Assembly (NCBI RefSeq): GCF_011752565.1 | Contig: NZ_VWXK01000010.1 | Coordinates: 143,199-207,198, forward strand | Origin: Pantoea sp. Ap-967 | Lineage (GTDB): Bacteria; Pseudomonadota; Gammaproteobacteria; Pseudomonadales; Pseudomonadaceae | Length of the DNA stretch: 64,000 nt | Direction of reading: 5' to 3' | Shown here: one piece after another, positions 18,448 to 28,293 of the stretch | Position numbering within the stretch: position 1 is the first letter of the stretch | How the letters are laid out: every line of letters starts with the position of its first letter | The notes under the pieces: generated by a model | The model's database searches: none | Seen by the model: only the letters and a program-made list of their open reading frames with translations | Told to the model about the DNA's origin: nothing | Position numbers and translations under genes: made by a program

Positions 18448-19107
18448 TCAGCGCTTGCCGCTGCGCACCATCTCCAGAAACGCCGGCATCGCCGCGTCCT
18501 TGTCTGCCACCACGCGCGCCATGTGCGGGTGCTCGCCCATCAGTTGCAACAATGCCTTGGCCTGGGGGAAGTCCGCCAGGAAGTCGATGCCCAGTACCTT
18601 CTTGCCCACCGCACAGGCCAGGTCGACCGAGAAGCAGAACATCAAGTCGGCCACAGTCAACTGCTCACCCGCCACATAGGGGGCAAACCGCCCATTGCGC
18701 TTGAGCGTGGCAAAGCCTGCCAACAGCTCGGCACGCGCACGCTCCTTGATCAACGGCTCGACCGCCGCACCAAAGAAGGCCTCTGCATAGCAGGTACGTG
18801 CTGGCAGCTCGATGTACAACTCGATCTCCTTGAGCAGTTCGCGCACCTTGGCCTGGGCAAATGGGTCGCTCGGCAGCAGCGCCTTGCCGCCCAGGGTTTC
18901 CAGGTAGTCGAGGATCACGCTGGTTTCGCTGAGGAAACCGTGCTCGGTTTGCAGCACCGGCACCTTGCCCCGCGGGCTGACCGCTAGCGCCTGGGGCGCC
19001 TGGCCGCCATAGAACGCGACCTCCTCGAAGGGCAGGCCCTTCTCCAGCAGGGCCAGCTTGACCATGTTGTAGTAGTTGCTGACCGAGAATCCGTGAAGCT
19101 TGAGCAT
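18448..19107 (-). CDS. Glutathione S-transferase family protein
   Basis: 219 residues with an N-terminal thioredoxin-fold half (LKLHGFSVSNYYNMVKLALLEKGL..., GKVPVLQTEHGFLSETSVILDYLE with the conserved cis-Pro and Glu-Ser glutathione contacts) and a C-terminal helical half (LTVADLMFCFS N-capping box). Substrate unknown. The start at 19107 gives the canonical length; the longer upstream reading is not supported. Confidence 0.88.
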   Translation of the reverse strand: MLKLHGFSVSNYYNMVKLALLEKGLPFEEVAFYGGQAPQALAVSPRGKVPVLQTEHGFLSETSVILDYLETLGGKALLPSDPFAQAKVRELLKEIELYIELPARTCYAEAFFGAAVEPLIKERARAELLAGFATLKRNGRFAPYVAGEQLTVADLMFCFSVDLACAVGKKVLGIDFLADFPQAKALLQLMGEHPHMARVVADKDAAMPAFLEMVRSGKR

Positions 19108-19254
19108 GGGGTAACAGCCTCCAGGCCGTGTGGGGATGGCTGGGCTGTTATAGCCCCTGGGCGTTTTCCTGACCAGCGTCATGCACCCCGTCGATGGCCA
19201 GGCATTGCCGGCGCGGGCGTGGCACACTGTGCGTCCCACCACAGGAGCCGCGCC

Positions 19255-19554
19255 ATGAGCGAGCACGACGACATCGAAAACGACGACGAAGCCTTCGCCG
19301 AGGCGACACTGACCGAAGCCATCGAAAACCAGATTGAAAGCGGCGAGCCGCCAGCGGCCAAGGCCACGTTCAACAAGCTGACCCTGGTCGGCTACGAGCG
19401 CGAAGACATCCTCAACCTGATGGCCCACGTGCTGGCCATCGAGATCGACAACATGCTCAAGGACGACCGCGCCTTCGACGGCCAGTGGTACGAAGCCGCC
19501 CTGCGCGCCCTGCCGGAGCTGCCGCCTGAGGCAGATCAAGGCGACGACGAATAA
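19255..19554 (+). CDS. Small acidic conserved hypothetical protein
   Basis: A 99-residue acidic protein, MSEHDDIENDDEAFAEATL..., with a predicted helical core LTLVGYEREDILNLMAHVLAIE. An aggag ribosome site precedes the ATG. I do not recognise a named family. It is transcribed divergently from the GST gene. Confidence 0.75.
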   Translation: MSEHDDIENDDEAFAEATLTEAIENQIESGEPPAAKATFNKLTLVGYEREDILNLMAHVLAIEIDNMLKDDRAFDGQWYEAALRALPELPPEADQGDDE

Positions 19555-19623
19555 GCCGACTACACTCCAGGGTCAGGCACCGCTGGCGGTGCCGCCATCC
19601 TTGTCTGGAAGTCAGGAGTCGCC

Positions 19624-19869
19624 ATGTCCTTCACCCCCGAACTGATCGCCGAACTGGAAGTGCTTGCCCTGTTCAACCTGGACAACCACCAGGAAGGCAT
19701 CAAAGTTGGCAGCAATGCTTCGCCCGCCTTGATCGCCGCGGCCAAGCGCCTTCATGAAAAAGAGCTCACCGACCAGCCCGATGGTGGCTACCTCACCAGC
19801 CTCGGGAACGATGCGGCTGAAAGCGTTCAACTGTTGCTTAGCATTCTTAAAACGCCACAGCCTGCTTGA
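19624..19869 (+). CDS. TIGR02647-family small protein
   Basis: An 81-residue protein, MSFTPELIAELEVLALFNLD..., resembling the TIGR02647 family of Pseudomonas and related genera, a short winged-helix-like protein of unknown function (assignment from memory). Confidence 0.75.
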   Translation: MSFTPELIAELEVLALFNLDNHQEGIKVGSNASPALIAAAKRLHEKELTDQPDGGYLTSLGNDAAESVQLLLSILKTPQPA

Positions 19870-19880
19870 TCCTGTGCTGG

Positions 19881-19952
19881 CCTCTTCGCGGGGCAAGCCC
19901 GCTCCTACAGGCGCCGTCCTTTGTGTAGGAGCGGGCTTGCCCCGCGAAGAGG
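19881..19952. repeat. Perfect 29-bp inverted REP pair
   Basis: Arms 19881-19909 and 19924-19952 are exact reverse complements over 29 nt (cctcttcgcggggcaagccc... and its complement) around a 14-nt spacer. It lies between the TIGR02647 gene and cyaA. Confidence 0.92.
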
Positions 19953-20060
19953 CCTGACCACGCGTTAGAAAAATGACGTCAAAAACCCATTCAGCGCTTA
20001 TCCCACTGCCCCACTCAGGCTAAACTCGCCACAGCTCCCCCGGCCCGCCCTGAGTGCCCC

Positions 20061-22925
20061 ATGAACCACCCCCACGAAATCCGCCCCGACCTCGACCAAG
20101 GCATCGACCGCAAGGTGCTGGCGACGCTGCGTGCGCGTTTTCTGCATATCAACCAGGGCCGCCTGGAGCGGGCCATGGAAGGCCTGTCGACCCGCCAGCA
20201 ACTGGTGCTGACCCTGTTGCCGCTGCTGTTCCACGTCAACCACCCGCTGCTGCCCGGCTACGTGTCCGGCGCCACCCCAGCTGGCGTGGCCGGCTTCGAG
20301 CCCGACGCCGAACGGGTTGCCGAGGCCCAGCGCCTGGCCCGCTCGTTCGCCTACAAGGCCCGCCACGGCAACCCGCCGCGGCCGATCCACGGCCTGTTTT
20401 TGATGGGCAGCCTGGGCTCGCTGGCCCAGGCCGAGCAAAGCGACATGGACCTGTGGGTATGCCACGCCCCAGGCCTGGACGACACCCAGCGCGACGAACT
20501 GCGGCGCAAGTGCCAGCTGCTCGAAGCCTGGGCCGCCAGCCAGGGCGCCGAGGCGCACTTCTTCCTGATCGACCCGCAGCATTTCGCCCAGGGCCTGCGC
20601 GACGGCCAGCTGAGCTCCGACGACTGTGGCACCACCCAGCACTACCTGCTGCTCGACGAGTTCTACCGCACCGCCATCTGGCTGGCCGGGCGCACACCGC
20701 TGTGGTGGCTGGTGCCGGCGTATGAAGAGCACAACTACCAGGGCTATGCCGAAACCCTGCTGTCCAAGCGCTTCATTCGCAACCAGGATGCCCTCGACCT
20801 TGGCCACCTGGCGCACATTCCGCCTGGCGAATACGTGGGGGCCGGCCTGTGGCAACTGTTCAAGGGCATCGACTCGCCCTACAAGTCGCTGCTCAAGCTG
20901 CTGCTGACCGAGGTCTATGCCAGCGAACACCCCAACGTGCGCTGCCTGAGCCTGGACTACAAGCAGGCGGTGTTCGCCAACCAGCTCGACCTCGACGAGC
21001 TCGACCCCTACGTGATGGTGTACCGGCGCATCGAGCGCTACCTGCAGGCCCGGGGCGAAACCGCGCGCCTGGAGCTGGTGCGGCGCAGCCTGTACCTGAA
21101 GGTGAACAAGAAGCTCAGCGGCCTGGAGCGCAACCGCAACCACGGCTGGCAACGCCAGCTGCTGCAGCGCCTGGCCGATGAGTGGGGCTGGGACGAGCGC
21201 CAACTGGCGCTGCTCGACAGCCGCAGCCAGTGGAAAGTGCGCCAGGTGGCCGTGGAGCGCCGGGAACTGGTGGCCGAGCTCAACCACAGCTACCGCTTTC
21301 TCAACCAGTTCGCGCAGCAGCAGAACGCCAGCACCCGCGCCGACCAGCGCGACCTCAACGTGCTGGGCCGGCGCCTGTACGCCGCCTTCGAGCGCCGCGC
21401 CGGCAAGATCGAAGCGATCAACCCAGGCATTGCCCCGGACATCGCCGAAGACACCGTCACCCTGGTGCACTCGCCCAACCGCAAGGAACCCGGCAGCCAT
21501 CACTGGGGCTTGTACAACGGCAACCTGGGCACCCATGAGTGGGAGCACTTCAGCCCGATCAAGCGCTGCCGCGAGCTGCTGGAACTGCTGACCTGGGCCC
21601 ACCGCAACGGCGTCATCGACAGCAGCACGCGCCTGGCACTGCACCCAGGCGACAGCGACCTGACCGAGTTCGAGCTGTTCAACCTGGTCGGCAGCTTGCA
21701 GCAGGGCATCCCGCTGCCCCTGGAGGGCGTTGGCGAAGTACGCCTGCTGCAACCGAGCGTGGCCGACGAAATCCTGCTGCTGGTCAACGTCGGCGTCGAC
21801 CCACTGCGCCACCACCGTGACCTGAACATCATGATGACCACCGAGCGCACCGACTCGCTGAGCTATGCCGGGGTACGCGAGAACCTGGTGCTGACGCTCG
21901 ATCAGGTCACCCTCAACAGCTGGAACGAAGTGCTGGTGCAGCGCTATGACGGCGAGCACGCGCTGCTGCGTTGCCTGCGCGATTTCCTCAACAGCCTGGG
22001 CCAGCGCAGCCACCGCCCGCGGGTGCGGGTGCGCTGCTTCTGCCACAACCGCGCCCAGGCCATCAGCCAGCGGGTGGAGGAGATTTTCGACACCGTGCAA
22101 TTGCTGCTCGACCAGGGCCGCAACCACCGCTACGTGCTGCAGGTGGCCCAGTACACCCACGTGCTGGAGTTGCTGCCCGGCCAGGTCAGCCTGGCGACCC
22201 TGGCCGGGCATGAGGCCGTGCTGGGTTGCCTGGGCGAGGAGCGCAGCACCTACAGCCCGCTGTACCTCGACGCCAACGCCCTGCAGGACCACGACCTGCC
22301 GCTGGTGCTGGCACAGGAGCAGCCGGGTTGCATCCAGGTGTTCTACCGCCTGTTCGACGGCTGGGCCGACCTCTACGTGCTCGACGAGTACAACGCGCTG
22401 TGGCAGCAACGCCTGCCGCTGCACGATGAAAACCACCTGCTGCTGCCGCTGCAGCGTTTCCTGCGCTCGGTGCTGATGCGCCACGATGCACGCCTGCCGC
22501 TGGACTGCCTGCAACAGGCTTCACTGGATATCCACTACGGCCAATTGCTGCCAAGCGGGCCAGGCAAGGCGCGCAGCGTGGAGCCACGCCCGGCACCGAG
22601 CGATGCCAGTGACCAGCCGTACTACGAGGTTCAGGCCATCCTGCAGGCCGGTGCGGGGGATGAGGTGCATGTCACGCTGTATTGCGACCAGCTGGAGTTC
22701 TCCGAGCTGGACCATGGCGAGCAGCTGTATGAGGTGGTCGCCCGGCAGATCCTCGGCCAGCGCCGCAGCGCCGGGCACTACCGCTGTTACATCACGGACC
22801 TGGATTTGTCCGAGCTGCTTGAAGACGAGCAAGGCTCGACCAGCCTTTACCTGCGCTACAAGCGCGAGCTGGAGCAGGCGCTGAACGAGGGGTTGGCGAA
22901 ATTGCACGCCACGTTGGAACCTTAG
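20061..22925 (+). CDS. cyaA: Class I adenylate cyclase
   Basis: A 954-residue cytoplasmic protein of the enterobacterial CyaA class, converting ATP to cAMP. The N-terminal nucleotidyltransferase-like catalytic domain shows FLMGSLGSLAQAEQSDMDLWVC (about residues 113-134), with the paired metal-binding Asp residues. The long C-terminal part is the regulatory region. Full family length, no disruption. Confidence 0.94.
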   Translation: MNHPHEIRPDLDQGIDRKVLATLRARFLHINQGRLERAMEGLSTRQQLVLTLLPLLFHVNHPLLPGYVSGATPAGVAGFEPDAERVAEAQRLARSFAYKARHGNPPRPIHGLFLMGSLGSLAQAEQSDMDLWVCHAPGLDDTQRDELRRKCQLLEAWAASQGAEAHFFLIDPQHFAQGLRDGQLSSDDCGTTQHYLLLDEFYRTAIWLAGRTPLWWLVPAYEEHNYQGYAETLLSKRFIRNQDALDLGHLAHIPPGEYVGAGLWQLFKGIDSPYKSLLKLLLTEVYASEHPNVRCLSLDYKQAVFANQLDLDELDPYVMVYRRIERYLQARGETARLELVRRSLYLKVNKKLSGLERNRNHGWQRQLLQRLADEWGWDERQLALLDSRSQWKVRQVAVERRELVAELNHSYRFLNQFAQQQNASTRADQRDLNVLGRRLYAAFERRAGKIEAINPGIAPDIAEDTVTLVHSPNRKEPGSHHWGLYNGNLGTHEWEHFSPIKRCRELLELLTWAHRNGVIDSSTRLALHPGDSDLTEFELFNLVGSLQQGIPLPLEGVGEVRLLQPSVADEILLLVNVGVDPLRHHRDLNIMMTTERTDSLSYAGVRENLVLTLDQVTLNSWNEVLVQRYDGEHALLRCLRDFLNSLGQRSHRPRVRVRCFCHNRAQAISQRVEEIFDTVQLLLDQGRNHRYVLQVAQYTHVLELLPGQVSLATLAGHEAVLGCLGEERSTYSPLYLDANALQDHDLPLVLAQEQPGCIQVFYRLFDGWADLYVLDEYNALWQQRLPLHDENHLLLPLQRFLRSVLMRHDARLPLDCLQQASLDIHYGQLLPSGPGKARSVEPRPAPSDASDQPYYEVQAILQAGAGDEVHVTLYCDQLEFSELDHGEQLYEVVARQILGQRRSAGHYRCYITDLDLSELLEDEQGSTSLYLRYKRELEQALNEGLAKLHATLEP

Positions 22926-22930
22926 ATAAA

Positions 22931-23035
22931 GCCGGGGCTGCTTTGCAGCCCATCGCAGGCAAGCCTGCTCCTACAAGGGTATGCGATCACCTGTGGGAGC
23001 GAGCAAAGCTCGCGATGGGGCGCAAAGCGCCCCCA
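22931..23035. repeat. Mosaic of REP units, including an intact IS110 target-type copy
   Basis: gccggggctgctttgcagcc is followed by catcgcaggcaagcctgctcctacaagg (22951-22978), then gtgggagcgagcaaagctcgcgatgggg. The 22951-22972 part is identical to 63609-63630, where an IS110-family element is inserted. Confidence 0.85.
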
Positions 23036-23040
23036 AGATC

Positions 23041-23451
23041 TCAAAGGTCGAAATCCCCAGCAGCCTCTGGCTGATACTCCACATCCAGCAACTCAAGCTT
23101 CAGGGTCTTGCCCCCCGGCGCCGGCCAATCGATCTGCTCGCCCACCGACAACCCCAGCAGCGCACAGCCAATCGGCGCCAACACCGACACCTTGCCCTCG
23201 CCGCCAGCATCCTTGGGGTACACCAGGGTCAGGTGGTAATCCTTGCCACTGGCCAATTCACGGCAATGCACCCGCGAGTTCATGGTGACCACGCCCGCCG
23301 GCACTTCCTCATGCCCAACCACCTGCCCGGCACGGTCCAGCTCCTCCTGCAAGGCAAGCACGCCCGGGGCGCTGTCATCGAGGCTGTCGATCAGGCGCTC
23401 GAGACGCTGTACGTCCAGTCGGGTGAGGATAAGGGAAGGCTTGGTGCTCAT
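23041..23451 (-). CDS. rnk: Regulator of nucleoside diphosphate kinase Rnk
   Basis: A 136-residue protein with an N-terminal coiled-coil segment (about 10-45) and a C-terminal GreA/GreB-like FKBP-fold domain (VTMNSRVHCREL..., VSVLAPIGCALLGLSVGEQIDW). Rnk binds RNA polymerase and influences nucleoside diphosphate kinase levels and alginate in Pseudomonas. The start at 23451 gives the standard protein. Confidence 0.92.
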   Translation of the reverse strand: MSTKPSLILTRLDVQRLERLIDSLDDSAPGVLALQEELDRAGQVVGHEEVPAGVVTMNSRVHCRELASGKDYHLTLVYPKDAGGEGKVSVLAPIGCALLGLSVGEQIDWPAPGGKTLKLELLDVEYQPEAAGDFDL

Positions 23452-23502
23452 GATCCAGTCAGACTCCTTTGAACAGGCGATTTTGCACAGGCAGATAAAG
23501 CA

Positions 23503-23526
23503 AAACCCCGCCCAAGGGCGGGGTTT
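23503..23526 (-). terminator. Intrinsic terminator between the DUF1289 gene and rnk
   Basis: A perfect 11-bp stem (aaaccccgccc / gggcggggttt) around a 2-nt spacer, with T-runs read on either strand. It ends the cyaY-DUF1289 transcript before rnk. Confidence 0.85.
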
Positions 23527-23583
23527 GTCAATGCTTTCGCGTCGGTGACGCACAACCCGACACTACCACAGCCGGGCAAATAC

Positions 23584-23796
23584 TCAAGCCCGCGCGCGCA
23601 GCGCCTGGGCCTCGCGGCAGATCTGCCGGCGCCGCTCGTCATCGGCCGAACGCCACTCGCGAATGTGCTCGACATGCCGGTGGCAACCGGTGCACACCCG
23701 CTGTTCGTCCAGCCGGCACACGCTGATGCAGGGCGACGGCACTGCGGGGCTGACATTGCTGTAGAGCGGCTTGGCTGGCCGCGCCGGAGTGCTCAT
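23584..23796 (-). CDS. DUF1289 family protein
   Basis: A 70-residue protein with the DUF1289 Cys motif CISVCRLDEQRVCTGCHR, probably metal-binding; function unknown. Start 23796 lies 1 nt after the cyaY stop, so the two are likely co-transcribed. Confidence 0.85.
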   Translation of the reverse strand: MSTPARPAKPLYSNVSPAVPSPCISVCRLDEQRVCTGCHRHVEHIREWRSADDERRRQICREAQALRARA

Positions 23797-23797
23797 G

Positions 23798-24130
23798 TCA
23801 GATCTCGTCGAAGTCCAGCTTCTCGCCGGCCCGCTCCCAGACGATACGCTCGAGCATTTCACCCAGCAGCTCTTCGCTTTTCTCGCACACCCACTTGCCG
23901 CTTTCTTCGTCGTAGTCGAAGTGGAAGCCGCCGGAGCGGTCGGCCAGCCACAGCTGGCGCAGCGGCTCCTGGCGGCTGAAGATCAGCTGGGCGCCGCCTT
24001 CGAACTTGATGGTGAGAACACCGCCGGAGTTCTCCATGTCCAGGTCCAGGCCGCTCTCGTCGAACAGGTCTTCCAGGGCCTGTTGGGTCGCGTCGACCAG
24101 ATCATGGAAACGCGCTTCGCTCAAACTCAT
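23798..24130 (-). CDS. cyaY: Iron-sulfur cluster assembly protein CyaY (frataxin)
   Basis: A 110-residue bacterial frataxin that binds iron and modulates IscS. The acidic first helix (SEARFHDLVDATQQALEDLFDES), the strand GGVLTIKFEGGAQLIFSRQEPLRQLWLA and the GGFHFDY segment are typical. The start at 24130 is preceded by aggaacc-like sequence. Confidence 0.93.
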   Translation of the reverse strand: MSLSEARFHDLVDATQQALEDLFDESGLDLDMENSGGVLTIKFEGGAQLIFSRQEPLRQLWLADRSGGFHFDYDEESGKWVCEKSEELLGEMLERIVWERAGEKLDFDEI

Positions 24131-24223
24131 TGCAGGAACCTCGAAATTGACTGCTTCACGGGCAAGCCGGGCAAGATACGGGCGCCGAGCCCTGAATGCA
24201 AAGGCTAGCGACTGCCTGCAGCG

Positions 24224-24253
24224 GCCTCTTGGCGGGCAAACCCGCTGCCACAG
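24224..24253. repeat. Degenerate REP-like unit
   Basis: cctcttggcgggcaaacccgctgccacagg resembles the REP consensus with several changes, lying between cyaY and lptM. Confidence 0.5.
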
Positions 24254-24380
24254 GGGGGCCAGTGCCGGCACAGGCAACACCCAAGCATAGCCCGCCCGAC
24301 GGACCGGCTCTTGCATAGGCAAGCCGCCGGTCGCTCGGTATACTCGGGCGCAATACTGCATATTTCAAAGGATTTCACCC

Positions 24381-24584
24381 ATGAAGCGCCTGATTTCCTC
24401 GCTCGCGGCGCTGGTCGCGGTTGCCTGCCTCGTTTCGGCCTGCGGCCAGAAGGGCCCCCTGTACCTGCCTGAAGATGGCAAGGACGGCAAAGGCCCGAAA
24501 AAATCGCACCAGCACCAGCACGCCCCTGCGGTCCAGCCGCAAGATGAGCAGCCGATCCAGCCCGAGCAGTCGCCAGAGCAGTAA
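24381..24584 (+). CDS. lptM: LptM-type small lipoprotein
   Basis: 67 residues with a lipoprotein signal peptide ending in the lipobox LVSAC, then the conserved GQKGPLYLP motif and a Gln/His/Pro-rich tail. LptM (YifL) helps LptD mature in the LPS translocon of the outer membrane. It lies 9 bp upstream of lysA, as in other gammaproteobacteria. Confidence 0.92.
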   Translation: MKRLISSLAALVAVACLVSACGQKGPLYLPEDGKDGKGPKKSHQHQHAPAVQPQDEQPIQPEQSPEQ

Positions 24585-24593
24585 GGAAATCAG

Positions 24594-25841
24594 ATGAACG
24601 CTTTCAACTACCGCGACGGTCAACTGTTCGCGGAAGGCGTGGCCCTCTCGGCCATCGCCGAACGTTTCGGCACCCCTACCTACGTGTACTCGCGCGCCCA
24701 CATCGAGGCCCAGTACCGCAGCTACACCGATGCCCTGCAAGGCACCGAGCACCTGGTCTGCTTCGCCGTCAAGGCCAACTCCAACCTCGGCGTGCTGAAC
24801 GTCCTGGCGCGCCTTGGCGCAGGCTTCGACATCGTCTCCGGCGGTGAGCTGGAGCGGGTGCTGGCCGCCGGCGGCCGTGCCGACCGCGTGGTGTTCTCCG
24901 GCGTGGGCAAAACCCGCGAAGACATGCGCCGCGCCCTGGAAGTCGGCGTGCACTGCTTCAACGTCGAATCCACCGACGAGCTTGAGCGCCTGCAAGTGGT
25001 GGCTGCCGAGATGGGCAAGGTCGCGCCGATCTCGCTGCGGGTGAACCCGGACGTCGATGCCGGCACCCACCCGTACATTTCCACCGGCCTCAAGGAAAAC
25101 AAGTTCGGCATCGCCATTGCCGACGCCGAAGCCATCTACGTGCGCGCCGCGCAATTGCCGAACCTGGACGTGGTCGGTGTCGACTGCCACATCGGCTCGC
25201 AGCTGACCACCGTCGACCCGTTCCTCGATGCCCTCGACCGCCTGCTGGCCCTGGTCGACCGCCTGGCCGAGTGCGGCATCCACCTGCGCCACCTGGACCT
25301 GGGTGGCGGTGTGGGCGTGCGCTACCGTGACGAGGAGCCGCCACTGGTGGCCGACTACATCAAGGCCATCCGCGAGCGCGTCGGCACCCGTGACCTGGCC
25401 CTGGTGTTCGAACCAGGCCGCTACATCGTGGCCAACGCCGGCGCCCTGCTGACCCGCGTGGAATACCTCAAGCACACCGAACACAAGGACTTCGCCATCA
25501 TCGATGCGGCGATGAACGACCTGATCCGCCCGGCCCTCTACCAGGCCTGGATGGGTGTCAGCGCGGTCACCCCACGTGAAGGTGAAGGCCGTGCCTACGA
25601 CCTGGTCGGGCCGATCTGCGAAACCGGCGACTTCCTCGCCAAGGAGCGCGTGCTGAACCTGGCCGAAGGCGACCTGCTGGCCGTTCAGTCGGCGGGCGCC
25701 TATGGTTTCGTCATGAGCTCGAACTACAACACCCGTGGCCGTTGCGCCGAGATCCTGGTCGACGGTGACCAGGCCTTCGAAGTTCGCCGCCGCGAAACCA
25801 TTGCCGAACTGTACGCTGGCGAAAGCCTGCTGCCGGAGTAA
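24594..25841 (+). CDS. lysA: Diaminopimelate decarboxylase
   Basis: A 415-residue PLP enzyme making lysine from meso-diaminopimelate. PLP lysine K60 in CFAVKANSN, a glycine-rich phosphate loop (LGGGVGV), [13 protein letters not shown], and the active-site Cys in [10 protein letters not shown] are all present. It is in one operon with lptM and dapF. Confidence 0.97.
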   Translation: MNAFNYRDGQLFAEGVALSAIAERFGTPTYVYSRAHIEAQYRSYTDALQGTEHLVCFAVKANSNLGVLNVLARLGAGFDIVSGGELERVLAAGGRADRVVFSGVGKTREDMRRALEVGVHCFNVESTDELERLQVVAAEMGKVAPISLRVNPDVDAGTHPYISTGLKENKFGIAIADAEAIYVRAAQLPNLDVVGVDCHIGSQLTTVDPFLDALDRLLALVDRLAECGIHLRHLDLGGGVGVRYRDEEPPLVADYIKAIRERVGTRDLALVFEPGRYIVANAGALLTRVEYLKHTEHKDFAIIDAAMNDLIRPALYQAWMGVSAVTPREGEGRAYDLVGPICETGDFLAKERVLNLAEGDLLAVQSAGAYGFVMSSNYNTRGRCAEILVDGDQAFEVRRRETIAELYAGESLLPE

Positions 25842-25845
25842 ACCC

Positions 25846-26676
25846 ATGCTGCTGCGCTTTACCAAGATGCATGGGCTGGGCAACGACTTCATGGTTCTCG
25901 ACCTGGTCAGCCAGCACGCGCACATCCAGCCCAAGCATGCCAGGCAATGGGGTGACCGCCACACCGGTATCGGTTTCGACCAGCTGTTGATCGTCGAGGC
26001 GCCGAGCAACCCGGAAGTGGACTTCCGCTACCGGATCTTCAACGCCGATGGCTCCGAGGTCGAGCAGTGCGGCAACGGTGCGCGCTGCTTCGCCCGCTTC
26101 GTGCTGGACAAGCGCCTGACCGCGAAGAAGCGCATCCGCGTGGAAACCAAGGGCGGCGTCATCGAGCTGGACGTGCAGAACGACGGCCAGGTGTGTGTCG
26201 ACATGGGCCCGCCGCGCTTGATCCCGGCTGACATCCCCTTCGTCGCCGACGCCCAGGCCCTGAACTACCCGCTGGAAGTCGACGGCCAGGTGCATTCGAT
26301 TGCCGCCGTGTCCATGGGCAACCCGCACGCCGTGCTGCGCGTCGATAACGTGGACACCGCGCCTGTGCATGCGCTGGGCCCGAAAATCGAGCACCACCCG
26401 CGCTTCCCACAACGGGTGAACGTCGGCTTCCTCCAGGTCATCGACCGCCATCGCGCCAACCTGCGCGTGTGGGAGCGCGGTGCCGGTGAAACCCAGGCCT
26501 GCGGCACCGGCGCCTGCGCCGCGGCCGTGGCCGCGATCAGCCAGGGCTGGATGGACTCCCCAGTGGCCCTGGACCTGCCCGGTGGCCGCCTGAACATCGA
26601 GTGGGCCGGCCCCGGCAAGCCCGTGTTGATGACCGGCCCGGCCGTGCGCGTCTACGAAGGACAGGTTCGTCTCTAA
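25846..26676 (+). CDS. dapF: Diaminopimelate epimerase
   Basis: A 276-residue enzyme interconverting LL- and meso-diaminopimelate. The two catalytic cysteines are C75 (EQCGNGARC) and C219 (QACGTGAC). It starts 4 bp after lysA (ATG 25846), giving [15 protein letters not shown]. Confidence 0.97.
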   Translation: MLLRFTKMHGLGNDFMVLDLVSQHAHIQPKHARQWGDRHTGIGFDQLLIVEAPSNPEVDFRYRIFNADGSEVEQCGNGARCFARFVLDKRLTAKKRIRVETKGGVIELDVQNDGQVCVDMGPPRLIPADIPFVADAQALNYPLEVDGQVHSIAAVSMGNPHAVLRVDNVDTAPVHALGPKIEHHPRFPQRVNVGFLQVIDRHRANLRVWERGAGETQACGTGACAAAVAAISQGWMDSPVALDLPGGRLNIEWAGPGKPVLMTGPAVRVYEGQVRL

Positions 26677-26689
26677 GCGAGTAACCGCC

Positions 26690-27394
26690 ATGACCGATCA
26701 GCCAGTACCCCAGCAGCCCGATGAGCTCGACGCCGACGCGGTGGTCGCCTACCTGCGCGCCCACCCCACGTTCTTCGCCGAGCACGACGAGCTGCTGGTC
26801 GAGCAACGCATTCCCCACCAGCGCGGCGACAGCGTGTCGTTGGTGGAGCGCCAGCTGAAGCTGCTGCGTGACCGTAACATCGAGATGCGCCACCGCCTGT
26901 CGCAACTGATGGACGTGGCCCGCGACAACGACCGGCTGTTCGACAAGACCCGCCGGCTGATCCTCGACCTGCTCGACGCTGGCAGCCTGGAAGAAGTGGT
27001 AATGGCCGTCGAAGACAGCCTGCGCCAGGAATTCCACGTGCCCTTCGTCAGCCTCATCCTGTTCGGCGACAACGCAGCACCCGTTGGCCGCTGGGTCAGC
27101 AGCGCCGAGGCGCAACAGGCCATCGGCGGCCTGCTTGGCGGCGGCAAGACCGTCAGCGGCAACCTGCGCGAGCACGAGCTGGCATTCCTGTTCGGCAAGG
27201 AGCAGCACCAGGAAGTGGGTTCCAGCGCCGTGGCCGCCCTGGAGTACCAAGGCCTGCACGGCGTACTGGCGATCGGCAGCCGCGACCCGCAGCACTACAA
27301 GAGCAGCGTCGGCACCCTGTTCCTCGGCTACATTGCCGAAGTGCTCGGCCGCGTGGTGCCGCGCGTCACCCAGACCCTGCGCCCGGTGCGCTGA
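26690..27394 (+). CDS. DUF484 family protein
   Basis: A 234-residue protein with an N-terminal coiled-coil (about 45-85: [22 protein letters not shown]) followed by a GAF-like domain (about 90-230). It always sits between dapF and xerC in gammaproteobacteria; function unknown. Its stop overlaps the xerC start by 1 nt (TGATG). Confidence 0.9.
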   Translation: MTDQPVPQQPDELDADAVVAYLRAHPTFFAEHDELLVEQRIPHQRGDSVSLVERQLKLLRDRNIEMRHRLSQLMDVARDNDRLFDKTRRLILDLLDAGSLEEVVMAVEDSLRQEFHVPFVSLILFGDNAAPVGRWVSSAEAQQAIGGLLGGGKTVSGNLREHELAFLFGKEQHQEVGSSAVAALEYQGLHGVLAIGSRDPQHYKSSVGTLFLGYIAEVLGRVVPRVTQTLRPVR

Positions 27395-28293
27395 TGGAGC
27401 GCCTGCTGGAGGCTTATTGCGCACACCTGCGCAACGAGCGCCAGGTGTCCGAGCATACCCTGCTGGCCTACCGCCGCGACCTCGACAAGGTCATCGACTA
27501 CTGCAACAGCCAGGGCATCGCCGGCTGGGGCGCGTTGCAGATCCAGCAACTGCGCCAGCTGATCGCCCGCCAGCACCACCAGGGCCAGTCCTCACGCAGC
27601 CTGGCACGGCTGTTGTCGGCCGTGCGCGGCCTGTACCGCTACCTCAACCGCGAAGGCCACTGCCAGCACGACCCGGCCAGCGGCCTGAGCGCCCCCAAGG
27701 GCGAGCGGCGCTTGCCCAAGGTGCTGGACACTGACCGCGCCCTGCAACTGCTCGATGGCGGCGTGGATGACGACTTCATCGCCCGCCGCGACCAGGCCAT
27801 CCTGGAACTGTTCTATTCCTCCGGGCTGCGCCTGTCGGAGCTGAACAACCTCGACCTGGAACAGCTCGACCTTGCCGCCGGCCTGGTGCAGGTGCTCGGC
27901 AAGGGCAGCAAGAGCCGCGTGCTGCCCGTTGGGCGCAAGGCGCGCGAGGCCCTGCAGGCCTGGTTCAAGCTGCGCGGCATCGGCGGCCCACGCGACAGCG
28001 CGGTGTTCATCACCCGCCAGGGTAACCGCATGAGCCCCCGGGCCATTCAGCTGCGGGTCAAGGCCGCCGGCGAGCGCGAGCTGGGCCAGCACCTGCACCC
28101 GCACATGCTCCGCCATTCCTTCGCCAGCCACGTGCTGGAATCGTCCCAGGACCTGCGCGCGGTGCAGGAAATGCTCGGCCACGCCGACATCAGCACCACG
28201 CAGATCTACACCCACCTGGACTTCCAGCACCTGGCCGCGGTGTACGACAGCGCCCACCCCAGGGCCAAACGCAGCAAAGGCACAGACTCATGA
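27394..28293 (+). CDS. xerC: Tyrosine recombinase XerC
   Basis: A 299-residue recombinase that, with XerD, resolves chromosome dimers at dif. It has an N-terminal SAM-like core-binding domain (1-90), then a catalytic domain with Arg in SSGLRLSEL, HxxR in [10 protein letters not shown], and the nucleophilic Tyr in [10 protein letters not shown]. Location and completeness mark it as the housekeeping XerC, not an island integrase. Confidence 0.96.
   Translation: MERLLEAYCAHLRNERQVSEHTLLAYRRDLDKVIDYCNSQGIAGWGALQIQQLRQLIARQHHQGQSSRSLARLLSAVRGLYRYLNREGHCQHDPASGLSAPKGERRLPKVLDTDRALQLLDGGVDDDFIARRDQAILELFYSSGLRLSELNNLDLEQLDLAAGLVQVLGKGSKSRVLPVGRKAREALQAWFKLRGIGGPRDSAVFITRQGNRMSPRAIQLRVKAAGERELGQHLHPHMLRHSFASHVLESSQDLRAVQEMLGHADISTTQIYTHLDFQHLAAVYDSAHPRAKRSKGTDS

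Noticed and set aside
19881..19952. Inverted repeats read as a CRISPR array
   Set aside because: Only two units in opposite orientation, matching the REP family found all over the window; no regular spacers or cas genes.
27394..28293. XerC as the integrase of the flagellar island
   Set aside because: It is the housekeeping copy in the conserved dapF-DUF484-xerC-HAD operon, 7 kb from the cluster.
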